Origin: CAZCAC01 sp964496575
GTDB lineage: Bacteria > Planctomycetota > UBA1135 > GCA-002686595
Direction: 5' to 3'
NCBI GenBank assembly: GCA_964496575.1
Contig: CAZCAC010000028.1
Span: 16,812 to 80,811, forward strand
DNA length: 64,000 nt
In this document: positions 1-8,501 of the stretch, piece by piece
How positions within the stretch are numbered: the first letter of the stretch is position 1
Layout of the letters: every line of letters begins with the position of its first letter
The notes under the pieces: model-generated
What the model was told of the DNA's origin: nothing
Database searches by the model: none
The model's input: only the letters and a program-made list of their open reading frames with translations
Position numbers and translations under genes: made by a program

Positions 1-1303
1 TGCCGTGGGGACCGCTCGGGCGCTCTCGATGAGGCGGCAGCTGGGGCTCCTGGGCCGCTTCAGCCAGAGTGTGGAGAGCGGCCGTCCGATCCTGGAGATC
101 AGCACCGCGGCTCTCGAGGAGGCCTCCGGGATCCTCAGCGAGGCTCGAGCCCTCCTGGTCCAGGGCATGAGCGGCTCGATGAACCCGGACGACAGGGAAG
201 CCCTCGGCTTGCAAATCGAGCTCATCCTGGAGAAGCTCGTGGACGTGGCGAACACCAAGACCGCGGATCGCTACGTCTTCGCCGGCACCGAGACGGAGCG
301 GCAGCCGTACACCATGACCAATGGTCCCAACGGACTGGAGATTCAGTACCACGGGAACAACGACGTGCAGAAGATCTCGATCGGCTTCGCCACCGAGCTC
401 GCCCTGAACGTGCCCGGGTCGGAGGTCTTCGGGTCGAACGGAGTTCTCAGCGTGGACCTGTCCGGTCTGACCGGCGTCGCCCTGGGAACGACGGCCAATC
501 AGGGGTCCGGCTACGCGAACCTCCAGCTCCGACACGATGCGACCACCGGAGCACTCGGCTCGGGGCTGGCCCTGGTCGCCGGCGGCGCACAGGACACCAT
601 CCTCGGGGATCACAATCTGACTGTCGATGCGGCGGCGGGCACCGTGCAGCTGGACAGCGGCAAGGCCTACTACTTCCCCCAGCCGACCGACGCGGACTAC
701 ACCGACTTCGTGGTCAAGGACGAGAACGGCGCCGAGCTGCACCTGGACTTCACCGGGTTCACCGGCGCCGGCAGCGTCTCCACGCTGACCGGCGACGGTT
801 CCGTCTCGCTCGATGGAACGGTCTTCACGCCGCTCACCTACACCGAGACCGACCTGGAGCTGATCGACAACAGCACCGGCACCGTCCTGCACATTGACAC
901 CACCGGTGTCCGCCGGGCGGGGCAGGAGCTGGTCAGCTTCTCCGGGAACACCGACATCTTCTCCGTCCTGGCCGGAGCCGCCTCGGACCTCGCCAACAGC
1001 GATGGTCTCGCCTCCCAGGACGTCGTGGATCGCCTCGCGGTTCGTTTCAACGAGCTGGAGTCGAACTTCAACAAGATCCTGAAGAACCTCGGCACGCTCG
1101 GGGCTCGCACCGAACGCCTGCTGTCCAGTGGAGATCGCCTCGACGCCCTCCAGTTGAACGTCGAAGGGCTGCTCTCCATGGTGGAGGACGTCGATCTCTC
1201 CGACGTCGTCCTGGACATGACCAAGGCGGAGCAAACCTTGCAGCTCGCGCAGATGACCGGTTCACGCTTGATCCAGAACACCCTCCTCAACTTCCTGAGG
1301 TGA
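1..1303 (+). CDS. flgL: FlgL, flagellar hook-filament junction protein (5' partial)
   Basis: The gene is open at the window edge: the first residues (VGTARALSMRRQL) correspond to the segment that follows the N-terminal D0 helix in FlgL, so about 40-50 residues are missing. FlgL (HAP3) joins the hook to the filament outside the cell. Visible support is the flagellin-like N-terminal coiled region, the TADRYVFAGTETERQPY segment typical of FlgL, a variable Gly/Thr/Asp-rich middle, and a C-terminal flagellin-type helix ending in SRLIQNTLLNFLR. The 432 visible residues are long for the family because of the enlarged middle domain. A small ORF starts 5 bases after the stop, so the two are probably cotranscribed. 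Its usual partner flgK would lie upstream, outside the window. Confidence 0.9.
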   Translation, partial: AVGTARALSMRRQLGLLGRFSQSVESGRPILEISTAALEEASGILSEARALLVQGMSGSMNPDDREALGLQIELILEKLVDVANTKTADRYVFAGTETERQPYTMTNGPNGLEIQYHGNNDVQKISIGFATELALNVPGSEVFGSNGVLSVDLSGLTGVALGTTANQGSGYANLQLRHDATTGALGSGLALVAGGAQDTILGDHNLTVDAAAGTVQLDSGKAYYFPQPTDADYTDFVVKDENGAELHLDFTGFTGAGSVSTLTGDGSVSLDGTVFTPLTYTETDLELIDNSTGTVLHIDTTGVRRAGQELVSFSGNTDIFSVLAGAASDLANSDGLASQDVVDRLAVRFNELESNFNKILKNLGTLGARTERLLSSGDRLDALQLNVEGLLSMVEDVDLSDVVLDMTKAEQTLQLAQMTGSRLIQNTLLNFLR

Positions 1304-1307
1304 TCGA

Positions 1308-1637
1308 ATGGTCGACAACTCCTCGGTCAACCGCCCCCAGCCCCGGCCGATCGGTCCGGGTGAAACCACTTCGGCGAAGCCCACTCGAGCTCCGGAGAAT
1401 CAGACGGAGCCGCGTGACGGTCCCGCTTTCAAGGCACTCCTGGAGAAGCTCCAGCAGCAGGCCCAGAGCCTCCATCGGGAAAGCGAGACGATCGCCCGCC
1501 CTGAGGAGCTCTCGGACGCAGTCGATCTCGCACGGTCATCCCTGAATGACGCCCTCTCCCTCAGCGACCAACTTCTGGAAGCATTCAGGGAGGCCGTGCA
1601 GAACGACGGCGCCGAGAGCCCCACCGACTCCGAGTGA
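1308..1637 (+). CDS. Small hydrophilic protein downstream of flgL
   Basis: A 109-residue protein with no signal peptide or membrane segment. The first 40 residues are Pro/Arg/Thr-rich and probably disordered; residues about 40-100 form two predicted amphipathic helices (FKALLEKLQQQAQSLHRES, then SLNDALSLSDQLLEAFREA). It starts 5 bases after flgL and its stop overlaps the next start (TGATG). The position and helical character would suit an export or assembly accessory of the hook-associated proteins, but I do not recognise the family. Function unknown. Confidence 0.6.
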   Translation: MVDNSSVNRPQPRPIGPGETTSAKPTRAPENQTEPRDGPAFKALLEKLQQQAQSLHRESETIARPEELSDAVDLARSSLNDALSLSDQLLEAFREAVQNDGAESPTDSE

Positions 1638-2716
1638 TGGAGCTCGCGATCCTCGAGGACGTCACCCGCGCCCTCTCCCTGATGGAGGAGGTGATGCGGG
1701 ACGGCGAGGTGCTCGCGCCCGACTATCCGCTGATCTTCGGCCGGGATCAGGCGGGGCGCGTCGCCGTCGCGGAGGAGGACGGCGAGATCGTCTCCTCCTG
1801 CGCGATCCTCGAACGCGAGCTGGTCTGCGGGAAGCCCCGGCCACGGGTCGGGCTCATCGGCTCGGTGTCCACCTCGGCACGACACCGCGGACGTGGCCTG
1901 GCCACCGCCGTGCTGGAGCGAGCCGAGCAGGAGCTCCTGTCCGACGGCTGCCTCCTCGCCCTGCTCTGGGCCGAGGATCCGACGTTCTACGAGAAGCGCG
2001 AGTACCAGGACGTGGGAGCGGAAATCGACTTCGTGCTGGCTCCGGAGCTGGCCCCGCTCCTGCCCGCCACGCGTGGCGTTCGACCGGCACGGGAGTCGGA
2101 CTTCGCCACCATGCACCGGTGCTACGCGGGTCACCAGCGGCGAGCGGAACGGAGCCCGGCGGAGAGCCGAGCGCTCTTCGCGACCCCTGGATCGAAGATC
2201 GTCGTCCACGAACGCGCCGGCCGGGTCGATGCGTACGCCTGCCTCGGTCGCGGCCTCGACTTGAACGGGGTCATCCACGAGTGGGCCGGTGATCGCGACG
2301 GCGTGCTCGCCTGCGTGCGCGCCCTGCTCGAGGAGCGCGGCGGGACTCCGAACGAACCGTCTCTCTATCTGATGGCCCCGATGCCCGCCGGCGAGGTCGG
2401 TGATCGACTCGACGAGCTCGGCGTGCCTTCGGCCCCGGGAATCCTGGGCATGGCCAAGCTCCTCGACGAGCGAGCCGCGATCGATCTGATCGTCGGGGCT
2501 TCCGACGAGCTGATCCGGGCGGAGCGGCTGGAAGGAGGAGCCTGGCGCCTGAAAGGCCCCGCCGGAGCCGGGGAGTTGAAGCGCTCGGAGCTCTTGACCG
2601 TGCTCTTCTCCCCCCGAGGGGACCGCCAGCCGGTCGTCGAGCTGGAAGTCGCGCTGGGCACGCGTTTCCCGGTCCTGCCCTGGACGCCTTTCCTCTGGGG
2701 CCTCGACTCGATCTGA
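1637..2716 (+). CDS. GNAT-family N-acetyltransferase
   Basis: An about 359-residue protein whose N-terminal half has the GNAT acetyl-CoA site: VGLIGSVSTSARHRGRGLAT near residues 75-95 carries the R-G-R-G-L-A pyrophosphate-binding loop, followed by the helix AVLERAEQELLSDGC and the strand LLALLWAEDPTFYEKREYQ. The C-terminal half has a second GNAT-like region without an obvious loop, so the layout resembles two-domain Eis-like acetyltransferases. The substrate cannot be told. The ATG overlaps the preceding stop (TGATG); an in-frame GTG one codon earlier is also possible. It converges with the arsM-like gene, leaving only 8 bases between the stops. Confidence 0.8.
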   Translation: MELAILEDVTRALSLMEEVMRDGEVLAPDYPLIFGRDQAGRVAVAEEDGEIVSSCAILERELVCGKPRPRVGLIGSVSTSARHRGRGLATAVLERAEQELLSDGCLLALLWAEDPTFYEKREYQDVGAEIDFVLAPELAPLLPATRGVRPARESDFATMHRCYAGHQRRAERSPAESRALFATPGSKIVVHERAGRVDAYACLGRGLDLNGVIHEWAGDRDGVLACVRALLEERGGTPNEPSLYLMAPMPAGEVGDRLDELGVPSAPGILGMAKLLDERAAIDLIVGASDELIRAERLEGGAWRLKGPAGAGELKRSELLTVLFSPRGDRQPVVELEVALGTRFPVLPWTPFLWGLDSI

Positions 2717-2724
2717 ATGCGCGG

Positions 2725-3555
2725 CTACGGCCGCCGGCCGGCGAACTTCGCGCTCCAGACCTTGCCGGTCAGCCGCGGCAGCAACTCGGTGCCCAGGTTG
2801 GAGGGCAGCCCGAGCTCGCTCGCCTCGTCGAGCTTGGCCAGAGCCGCGATCTGCTCGCCTTCGTAGACGAGCCGCTCGACGACCCTCACCTCCTCGAGGC
2901 CGCTCGCGCGCAGGCCGTCGACGTACTCACCCTCCGAGATCGCGCCGCCGATGCACGCCGCCCGCAAGACGGCGTACTCGCGCAGCTCGTCGGGGAGCTC
3001 CTCCACGACGATGTCGGAGATCGAGAAACGTCCTCCGGGCCTCAGCACCCGATGGATCTCGTCGAACACCGCGCCCTTGTCGGGGGCGAGGTTGATGACG
3101 CAGTTGGAGATGACCCAGTCGACCGAAGCGTCATCCACGGGGAGCGCCTCGATGATCCCCTTGCGCACCTCGACGTTGGCGACTCCCGCGCGGGCGATGT
3201 TCTCGTGCGCCGCCTCGATCATGGCGTCGGTCATGTCGATGCCGATCACGTGGCCCTCGGGACCGACGATCCGCGCCGCGATCAGGAGGTCGAGGCCGGC
3301 GCCCGATCCCAGATCGAGCACGGTCTGTCCCGCCTCGACCCCGGAGAAGGCCAGCGGATTGCCGCAGCCGAAGGAGCTCTGGACCGCCTCGCCGGGCAGG
3401 CCCTCGGTGTCCTTCTCGTAGTCGACGAGCTTGGCCGCCACCCCGGCGGGGGTGGGGCCGCCGCAGCAGCAGCCGCCCTCCTTCTTGCGCGAGCGCTCCA
3501 GCGCTTTCTCGTAGGCCTCGGAGACTTCCTCGCGGAGTTGATCGGGGTCGCTCAT
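2725..3555 (-). CDS. arsM: Arsenite S-adenosylmethionine methyltransferase (ArsM-like)
   Basis: ArsM transfers methyl groups from SAM to trivalent arsenic in the cytoplasm. The SAM-binding motif DLGSGAG is at residues 81-87 with an acidic IGIDMTD strand following. The three cysteines that bind As(III) in this family are present: C64 (SSFGCGNP), C152 (ISNCVINL) and C201 (AACIGGAI). A further Cys triplet at residues 29-31 (GGCCCGG) also occurs in many bacterial ArsM proteins. Length of 276 matches the family. There is no ars operon around it; neighbours are a convergent acetyltransferase and a sugar isomerase on the same strand 5 bases upstream, so it may be cotranscribed with the latter. Confidence 0.88.
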   Translation of the reverse strand: MSDPDQLREEVSEAYEKALERSRKKEGGCCCGGPTPAGVAAKLVDYEKDTEGLPGEAVQSSFGCGNPLAFSGVEAGQTVLDLGSGAGLDLLIAARIVGPEGHVIGIDMTDAMIEAAHENIARAGVANVEVRKGIIEALPVDDASVDWVISNCVINLAPDKGAVFDEIHRVLRPGGRFSISDIVVEELPDELREYAVLRAACIGGAISEGEYVDGLRASGLEEVRVVERLVYEGEQIAALAKLDEASELGLPSNLGTELLPRLTGKVWSAKFAGRRP

Positions 3556-3560
3556 GGTGA

Positions 3561-4175
3561 TCAGGGGGTTTCCGCCCCGTAGGACTGTGGGAACATCGCG
3601 CGTTCCACCGTCTCGATGGTGATGTGGATCACCTTGATGTGGATCTCCTGGATCCGATCGGTGGTCTTCGCCTCGGGCACGACGATGGGGATATCCGCCA
3701 GATCTCGGGCTTTTCCGCCCCCCAGCCCCAGCAGTGCCACGGTGGTGATTCCCCGATCCCGGGCGACCTCGAGCGCTCGCAGGACGTTGGGCGAGTTGCC
3801 GCTGGTGGAGATCGCCAGCAGGAGATCACCGCCTTTCCCGTATCCGGACACCAGTCGGGCGAAGATCTCATCGAATCCGAAGTCGTTGGCGATACACGTG
3901 AGGTGACTCGGATCGGAAAAAGCAATCGCTGGCAGAGGTCGTCGGTCGGAGCGGAAACGCCCCGTCCACTCCTCCGCGAAGTGCATCGCATCACACATGC
4001 TTCCGCCGTTGCCACACGACATGAGCAGGCCTCCCGCTTCGAGGGTCCTGCGCGCAGCATCCGCGAAACGCTCCACCCCCTCGATGCAGAGGGGCTCGTC
4101 GATGAAGGCCTGGAGGGTCCGGGCCGCGGCTTGAAAGGAGGCTCTGGCGGTGCTCTGATTCATGTCGAAGGGCAT
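3561..4175 (-). CDS. gmhA: Phosphoheptose isomerase-like SIS-domain protein (GmhA)
   Basis: A 204-residue SIS-domain protein. GmhA converts sedoheptulose 7-phosphate to heptose 7-phosphate for LPS inner core or S-layer glycan precursors. Family landmarks are CGNGGSMCDAMHFAEEWTGRF (phosphate loop and catalytic region), AISTSGNSPNVLRAL (second phosphate-binding loop) and the C-terminal IQEIHIKVIHITIETVE helix. The frame stays open to 4505, but similarity begins only near 4175; an ATG at 4163 is an alternative, and neither has a clear ribosome binding site. Upstream lies a 222-bp divergent intergenic region with a strong palindrome, facing an XRE regulator. Confidence 0.88.
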   Translation of the reverse strand: MPFDMNQSTARASFQAAARTLQAFIDEPLCIEGVERFADAARRTLEAGGLLMSCGNGGSMCDAMHFAEEWTGRFRSDRRPLPAIAFSDPSHLTCIANDFGFDEIFARLVSGYGKGGDLLLAISTSGNSPNVLRALEVARDRGITTVALLGLGGGKARDLADIPIVVPEAKTTDRIQEIHIKVIHITIETVERAMFPQSYGAETP

Positions 4176-4260
4176 TCTGCGGCTGTGAGGTGCACTCAGC
4201 AAGCCATTGCGGTCGTCCGTCGGTCCCCGACGGGCGGACCCGGGGAGGGACCCCGTCCTG

Positions 4261-4288
4261 ATCGATATCCCCAATTGGGAATATCGAT
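4261..4288. promoter_or_regulatory. 28-bp near-perfect palindrome, candidate operator
   Basis: The sequence is a 28-bp dyad centred on AATT (left half ATCGATATCCCCAA, right half TTGGGAATATCGAT); 13 of 14 positions pair, with a single C/A mismatch. It sits between the divergent gmhA-like gene (start 4175) and the XRE regulator (start 4398), and is AT-rich against its surroundings. A related shorter dyad, ACCCAATTCCGGGT, lies at 4348-4361. Size, symmetry and position suit a dimeric HTH repressor site, most simply autoregulation by the XRE protein. Confidence 0.5.
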
Positions 4289-4397
4289 AAGCCGAGGGCT
4301 CCCAGGGGGTTGCACTGATTCGAGTCAGATTTCTCACCGTCCGATAGACCCAATTCCGGGTAGGTGTCGTTTCAACTGATAAAGGGGGATACGAACC

Positions 4398-4775
4398 ATG
4401 ATGCGTCTTGGAGCCATACTGAAGAGAGCCCGCGGCAAGGAGTCGAGGGTCCAGTTTGCGAGGAAACTCGAACTCTCCTACACCTTCGTCCGAGCCATGG
4501 AGCACGGACTCCGCTTCCCTTCCGACAAGGTCCTTCTGGACATTGCCGGCCGTCTCGGTGAAAGCTCGGAAGAGCTGCTGCTGGCCGCCTACTGCGACCG
4601 CTCACCGCTCCTGGCCGACGTCCTGAAGAACCGCGGGATTGCCGACCCGCCTGGTGGGGAAGAGGTCATCGAGCCTGCGGCCACACAGACGACCGACGGC
4701 GAAACCACTCCGCCGCAAGAGAGTCAAACCACCACGCCGACCGCCCAGACGATTCGCGCCCACGATCCGTTCTAG
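4398..4775 (+). CDS. XRE-family helix-turn-helix regulator
   Basis: A 125-residue protein. Residues about 1-65 form an XRE/Cro HTH: LGAILKRARGKESRVQFARK (helices 1-2), LSYTFVRAMEHGLRFPSD (recognition helix and turn), then KVLLDIAGRLGESSEELLLA. The rest is a Thr/Pro/Gln-rich probably disordered tail with no sensor domain. An AAGGGGG ribosome binding site lies about 10 bases before the first ATG; a second ATG follows directly. The preceding intergenic region carries the 28-bp palindrome at 4261-4288, which makes this protein the obvious candidate to bind it and to control itself and/or the divergent gmhA-like gene. Confidence 0.8.
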   Translation: MMRLGAILKRARGKESRVQFARKLELSYTFVRAMEHGLRFPSDKVLLDIAGRLGESSEELLLAAYCDRSPLLADVLKNRGIADPPGGEEVIEPAATQTTDGETTPPQESQTTTPTAQTIRAHDPF

Positions 4776-4815
4776 GTTGTACTGGCCAGTTCTGAACTCG
4801 CTCTCGATGCGCATG

Positions 4816-4838
4816 GCGGGGGTTCTCCGGATCCCCGC
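4816..4838. terminator. Hairpin between convergent genes
   Basis: GCGGGG and CCCCGC arms (4816-4821 and 4833-4838) with an 11-base loop lie between the convergent XRE gene and ispG. There is no T-tract, so function as a terminator is uncertain. Confidence 0.3.
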
Positions 4839-4885
4839 TGCGCCGAGGGAGCGGACCAACTGATTCCCCCTGAAGATTCGACCAG

Positions 4886-6025
4886 CTAGTCGGCGGGAGT
4901 GCCGGCGCGAATGATCGCCTCGATCTCCGCCCGCAACCTGGGAATGATCTCATCGTAGGTGAAGGCACCGACCGAGTGCCTTCCGCGCTTCAGGTTGACC
5001 TTTTTAGGTCCGCACCAGAGCCCCAGATCCGCGTCGTCGGTTTCCCCGGGACCGTTCACCCGGCAGCCCATCACCGCGATCGTCAGCTGGTGATCGGCGT
5101 ACTCCTCGGTGCTCCGCTTGACCTCTCGAGCGAGCTCGATGAAGCGGTCGTTCTCCACGCGCGAGCAGGAAGGGCACGCGATGATGTTCAACCCGTCGAA
5201 GAAGTTCGGCGGAACCGAACGAAAGCGCCCCGCTTCGACGTCGGCGATCATCTCCCGCCCCACCTCGATCTCGCGCCCCTTCTCCTCGACCGGCAACGTC
5301 AGCGACACGCGAAGCGTATCGCCGATGCCGCGGGAGAGGAGCTGTTCGAACGCGATCCGCGTCTTGATGATGCCATCGGGTGGAAGGCCCGCTTCGGTCA
5401 CGCCCAGGTGGATCGGCACGTCCGGGCGAGCTTCGGCGAAGCGTCGATTGGCGTCGATCACCAGGCGGGGGTCCGAGTCCTTGATCGAGACCACGTAGCG
5501 GTCGAAATCCAGGGAATCGACCATTTCGCAGTGATCCAGGGCGTTCTGCACGATCGCGCCGACGTGGTCGTCACCGAAGCGATCGCGGTACTCGGGGGCC
5601 ACCGAGCCCGCATTGACGCCGATACGAATCGCGCAATCGTGCTCGCCGGCAGTATCAACCAGGAAGGCCACCTTGTCCTCGATGGACCGCTCCTTCTCGT
5701 GATGGTGCAGGTGTCCGGGGTTGTAGCGGACCTTGTCCACCAGCGGCGCCGTCCGGGCCGCGAGCCGGTAGTTCTCCTGGAGATCGACCGAGAGCACTGC
5801 TCCGCTCTCGTCGCGAATCACCCGCAACGCCTCGACGTCGGCGTCGGAGTCGACGGCGAGGCGGACGATCGCCGCACCCGCTCGCTCCAGCAGCCGCACC
5901 TGGGCGAGGGAAGCCTCGATGTCTCGAGTCGGCGTCGCCGCCATGCTCTGCACCGCGATCGGCGCCGCGCCTCCGATCGGTAGATCGCGAACGGTGATCT
6001 GGCGGGTCTTGCGCGGCGGAATCAT
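4886..6025 (-). CDS. ispG: 4-hydroxy-3-methylbut-2-enyl diphosphate synthase, flavodoxin type (IspG/GcpE)
   Basis: IspG is the [4Fe-4S] enzyme that converts MEcPP to HMBPP in the MEP isoprenoid pathway. The start of the real protein, MIPPRKTRQITVRDLPIGG, is followed by the TIM-barrel signature APIAVQSMAATPTRDIEASL and VRYNPGHLHH. Cluster ligands are visible in IIACPSCSRVEND and MGCRVNGPGE, with the conserved Glu after the third Cys. The 379 residues match the short bacterial form. The frame stays open upstream to 6208, but family similarity begins at the ATG at 6025, which has GGAG about 6 bases upstream. It appears to be a single-gene unit. Confidence 0.95.
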   Translation of the reverse strand: MIPPRKTRQITVRDLPIGGAAPIAVQSMAATPTRDIEASLAQVRLLERAGAAIVRLAVDSDADVEALRVIRDESGAVLSVDLQENYRLAARTAPLVDKVRYNPGHLHHHEKERSIEDKVAFLVDTAGEHDCAIRIGVNAGSVAPEYRDRFGDDHVGAIVQNALDHCEMVDSLDFDRYVVSIKDSDPRLVIDANRRFAEARPDVPIHLGVTEAGLPPDGIIKTRIAFEQLLSRGIGDTLRVSLTLPVEEKGREIEVGREMIADVEAGRFRSVPPNFFDGLNIIACPSCSRVENDRFIELAREVKRSTEEYADHQLTIAVMGCRVNGPGETDDADLGLWCGPKKVNLKRGRHSVGAFTYDEIIPRLRAEIEAIIRAGTPAD

Positions 6026-6125
6026 GAGGTCTCCGAGGGGTCGGAAGGGGATTGAGGGGCGCCCATGTTCCACCGTCGACCTCCGACCGGCAAGGGGCGG
6101 AGGCCCGCTGATCCGGCGGCGGAGC

Positions 6126-6662
6126 TCAACGCCGAGAGGCGCCCGGTCCGCTGCGGAACTCCTCCTCGATCGGGACGACCTCGACGTCGAGCGACCAGTC
6201 CCAGTCACGCCGGCGGTAGATGCCCCGGACCGGCGTGCGGAACGAGTCGGTGTAGCTGCTGTCCACGCCGAAGCTGAGGCCGAAGGAGAGCTTGAGGTCC
6301 ATCGTCTCGCTCCACTCGGTACCGGTCTCCCGGTCGTACAGGGTCAGCGTGACCGATGCCGAGTCGAGCGGGGCTCCGGTGGTGTTGACGTAGGAGAAGC
6401 GGACCCACAGGTGCTCGGTGCCCGGTCGCCCCTCGAGCCCGGCGTCCTGGATCAGCAGCGTTCCCCGCTCGCCCAGGTCGACCTTGACCGGCATCGGGTT
6501 CTCACGCTCGAACTCCGCCCTGGCCAGCTCGAACTCCCGCATGTAGCGCTCGTGCTCCTCGGCGATCCGGGCCACCTCCTGGCGGTTCCGCGCGGCCTGA
6601 TCGACGCAACCGGCGCTCAGCAGGAGGAGGGCCTGCAACAAATACAACATCCTATTCCACAT
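6126..6662 (-). CDS. Predicted lipoprotein, family not recognised
   Basis: A 178-residue protein with a lipoprotein signal: MWNRM, a hydrophobic stretch LYLLQALLLL and the lipobox LSAGC, giving Cys about residue 16 after processing. A charged helix follows (NRQEVARIAEEHERYMREF), then a domain of predicted beta strands (HLWVRFSYVNTTG, ASVTLTLYDRETG) reminiscent of small envelope lipoproteins such as the YcfL/DUF1425 group; that link is a guess. The ATG at 6662 has AGGAG 7 bases upstream, which favours it over the longer open frame. It is divergent from the flavin oxidoreductase gene. Confidence 0.72.
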   Translation of the reverse strand: MWNRMLYLLQALLLLSAGCVDQAARNRQEVARIAEEHERYMREFELARAEFERENPMPVKVDLGERGTLLIQDAGLEGRPGTEHLWVRFSYVNTTGAPLDSASVTLTLYDRETGTEWSETMDLKLSFGLSFGVDSSYTDSFRTPVRGIYRRRDWDWSLDVEVVPIEEEFRSGPGASRR

Positions 6663-7074
6663 CGAGGAGCTCCTGGGATCGCGGACGGGGAAGTGAGGGA
6701 CGGGCCGCCCGCCGGGGTATTCCCCGCCGGGCTCCCTCTTTCGGGACCCGCCTCCGAATCCCCGGGGAAGAGGACACACCCGGCCCCCAGCTTCCGGACG
6801 CGATGGCCGGGGAAACCCGACGGCGGGTCTCGCTGGTCGTCTCGACGAGTTGCCCTCTTGTCTCTCGACGAACGCAGACCCATCCAAAGCCAAGGGCTTC
6901 CCCCGAGTCCCACCGGAACTCCCCTCCCGGTGGGACATTTTCGTGGCGACCCGACCTGGAGCGATCGAGCCCGGGCCGGAGCGAGACGACCGGAGCCGCC
7001 CCCCCGCCGTGCTACACTGGCCGCCGTCCGCTGCTCTTCCCAAACGGGTTCCCGCGCGCCGAGGAGGAATGTAC
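6663..7074. other. Divergent intergenic region with hairpin
   Basis: No gene is supported here. The 412 bases carry a strong inverted repeat at 6707-6732 (GCCCGCCGGGG, loop TATT, CCCCGCCGGGC; one mismatch) about 45 bases upstream of the lipoprotein start, and a looser pair GGGACCCGCC / GGCGGGTCTC around 6743 and 6823. The hairpin may act in the lipoprotein mRNA leader or as a dyad for a regulator. No promoter could be assigned. Confidence 0.4.
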
Positions 7075-8409
7075 ATGAGGGCCAGGATCGTGATCGTCGG
7101 CGGTGGTGTCATCGGCGTCTGCGTCGCCATGAACGCCGCCCAGAGGACCGACGCTCTCCGGGAGCCGGTGATGCTGCTGGAGAAAGGCCGTATCGGCGCG
7201 GGCTCCTCGGGGGGGTCGACCGCCGTTCTGCGGCAGTTCTACGCCTCTCCCTGCACCGCCGGGATGGCCCGCGACTCGCTGAAGTACCTGGCCAGCCTCG
7301 AAGGGCGAACCAGCCGGTCGGTCGGCTTCACCGAGACCGGCGTCCTGACCCTGGCCCGGTCGCGGACCCCGGAGGAGATCCAGCGCCTCGAGGAAGTCGT
7401 CGCGATGATGGTCTCGATCGGGATCGACGCCCGCGTGCTGAACGCGAGCGAGATCCGCGAGTTGATCCCGGGGATCGACGTTCCCGAGGCGACGGTGGGG
7501 GCGTGGGAGCGGACCGCTGGTTTCGTCGACTCGACGCGCACGCTCGACGCCCTGGTGACGCTGGCCCGCGACCACGGGGCGGTGGTCCGCACCGGGACGA
7601 TGGTCGAGGGGGTGGAGGTCGACGGCGATCGCGTCGTCGGAGTCCGGACCTCCAAGGGGGAGATCTCCTGCGAGCAGATCGTGCTGGCGGCCGGCCCCTG
7701 GACGCGGGGCCTGCTCGCCGATCTGGGAGTCGAGCTGCCGCTGCGCGCGATTCGCACCGACCATTACCTCATCGGGCGGCCCGCGGGCGTTCCCGACGAG
7801 GTGCTCAGCGAGTCGGTCCTGGGGATGACCGGCCCCGAGGACTCCGGGGCGACCGCCTGGTACTCCCGAGAGCTGATCGAGGAGGCGCGGGCCGAGCAAG
7901 AGCTCGACGAGGATCGCGAGAAGGAGGCGACGCAACCCGCCCTGTCCCACCCCGTGCTGGTCGATCCGGAGCTCGGCTTCTACGCGCGGTGCGAATCCAT
8001 GCAGAACAGCTCGCAGGTCGGGCGCTTCGACTACGGAGAAGCGGTGGAGATCACCGACCCCGACGCTGTCCTCGAGGCACCGGGCCCGACCTTCCACGAG
8101 TGGGCGCGCCAGGTCCTGGAAGCGCGCTTGCCCTTCTACCGCGGAGTGCCGGAGATCGGTGGGACGACCTCGATGTACACGGTGACCCCCGATGCCCAGG
8201 CGTTGATCGGGCAGGTGCCCGGGATCCAGGGGCTCTTCGTGGCCTGTGGTTTCTCGGGACACGGCTTCAAGCTCGCCCCCTCGGTCGGCGAGGGCCTCGC
8301 TCAGATGCTGGTGGGGGAGCCGGTCAGCGCCTTCGAGCCGGAGTTCTTCGATCCGATGCGCTTCGCGGATGGCCGACCCGTCGAGCCTCCGGTTCCCTTC
8401 GGGGCGTGA
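7075..8409 (+). CDS. FAD-dependent amino-acid/sarcosine oxidase-type oxidoreductase (DAO family)
   Basis: The N-terminus MRARIVIVGGGVIGVCVA has the Rossmann FAD-binding GxGxxG fold, followed by the acidic residue in LLEKGRIGAGSSGGSTAVLR. Further DAO-family marks are IVLAAGPWTRGLLADLG and the C-terminal FVACGFSGHGFKLAPSVGEGLA. This family oxidises secondary or N-methyl amines of amino acids (sarcosine, glycine, proline derivatives); the exact substrate is not evident. Of two in-frame ATGs, the one at 7075 lies 7 bases after GAGGAGG and is preferred over 7069. The protein is 444 residues with a soluble profile and stands alone between a divergent lipoprotein gene and the convergent fliN operon. 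Confidence 0.87.
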   Translation: MRARIVIVGGGVIGVCVAMNAAQRTDALREPVMLLEKGRIGAGSSGGSTAVLRQFYASPCTAGMARDSLKYLASLEGRTSRSVGFTETGVLTLARSRTPEEIQRLEEVVAMMVSIGIDARVLNASEIRELIPGIDVPEATVGAWERTAGFVDSTRTLDALVTLARDHGAVVRTGTMVEGVEVDGDRVVGVRTSKGEISCEQIVLAAGPWTRGLLADLGVELPLRAIRTDHYLIGRPAGVPDEVLSESVLGMTGPEDSGATAWYSRELIEEARAEQELDEDREKEATQPALSHPVLVDPELGFYARCESMQNSSQVGRFDYGEAVEITDPDAVLEAPGPTFHEWARQVLEARLPFYRGVPEIGGTTSMYTVTPDAQALIGQVPGIQGLFVACGFSGHGFKLAPSVGEGLAQMLVGEPVSAFEPEFFDPMRFADGRPVEPPVPFGA

Positions 8410-8441
8410 GGTCGACAGGAGGATCCGCGTGATCGAGAAGA

Positions 8442-8470
8442 GGGGCGCCCCGGCCCGGCCGGAACGCCCC
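8442..8470. terminator. Hairpin between convergent genes
   Basis: GGGGCG (8442-8447) pairs with CGCCCC (8465-8470), with a nested CCGG/CCGG pair in the loop. It lies between the oxidoreductase stop and the fliN stop. There is no long T-tract, so the call rests on the stem and position. Confidence 0.35.
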
Positions 8471-8501
8471 CGTGTCTCGGTGAGCTGGGTTCGTCGAGCG
8501 A

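Noticed and set aside
7012..8262. 416-residue minus-strand open frame opposite the oxidoreductase
   Set aside because: The plus strand has a clear FAD-binding enzyme with a good ribosome binding site; the antisense frame has no domain signature.
5919..8432. 837-residue open frame on the plus strand
   Set aside because: It runs antisense to ispG and the lipoprotein and out of frame with the oxidoreductase; Arg/Pro/Gly-rich composition is typical of shadow frames in high-GC DNA.
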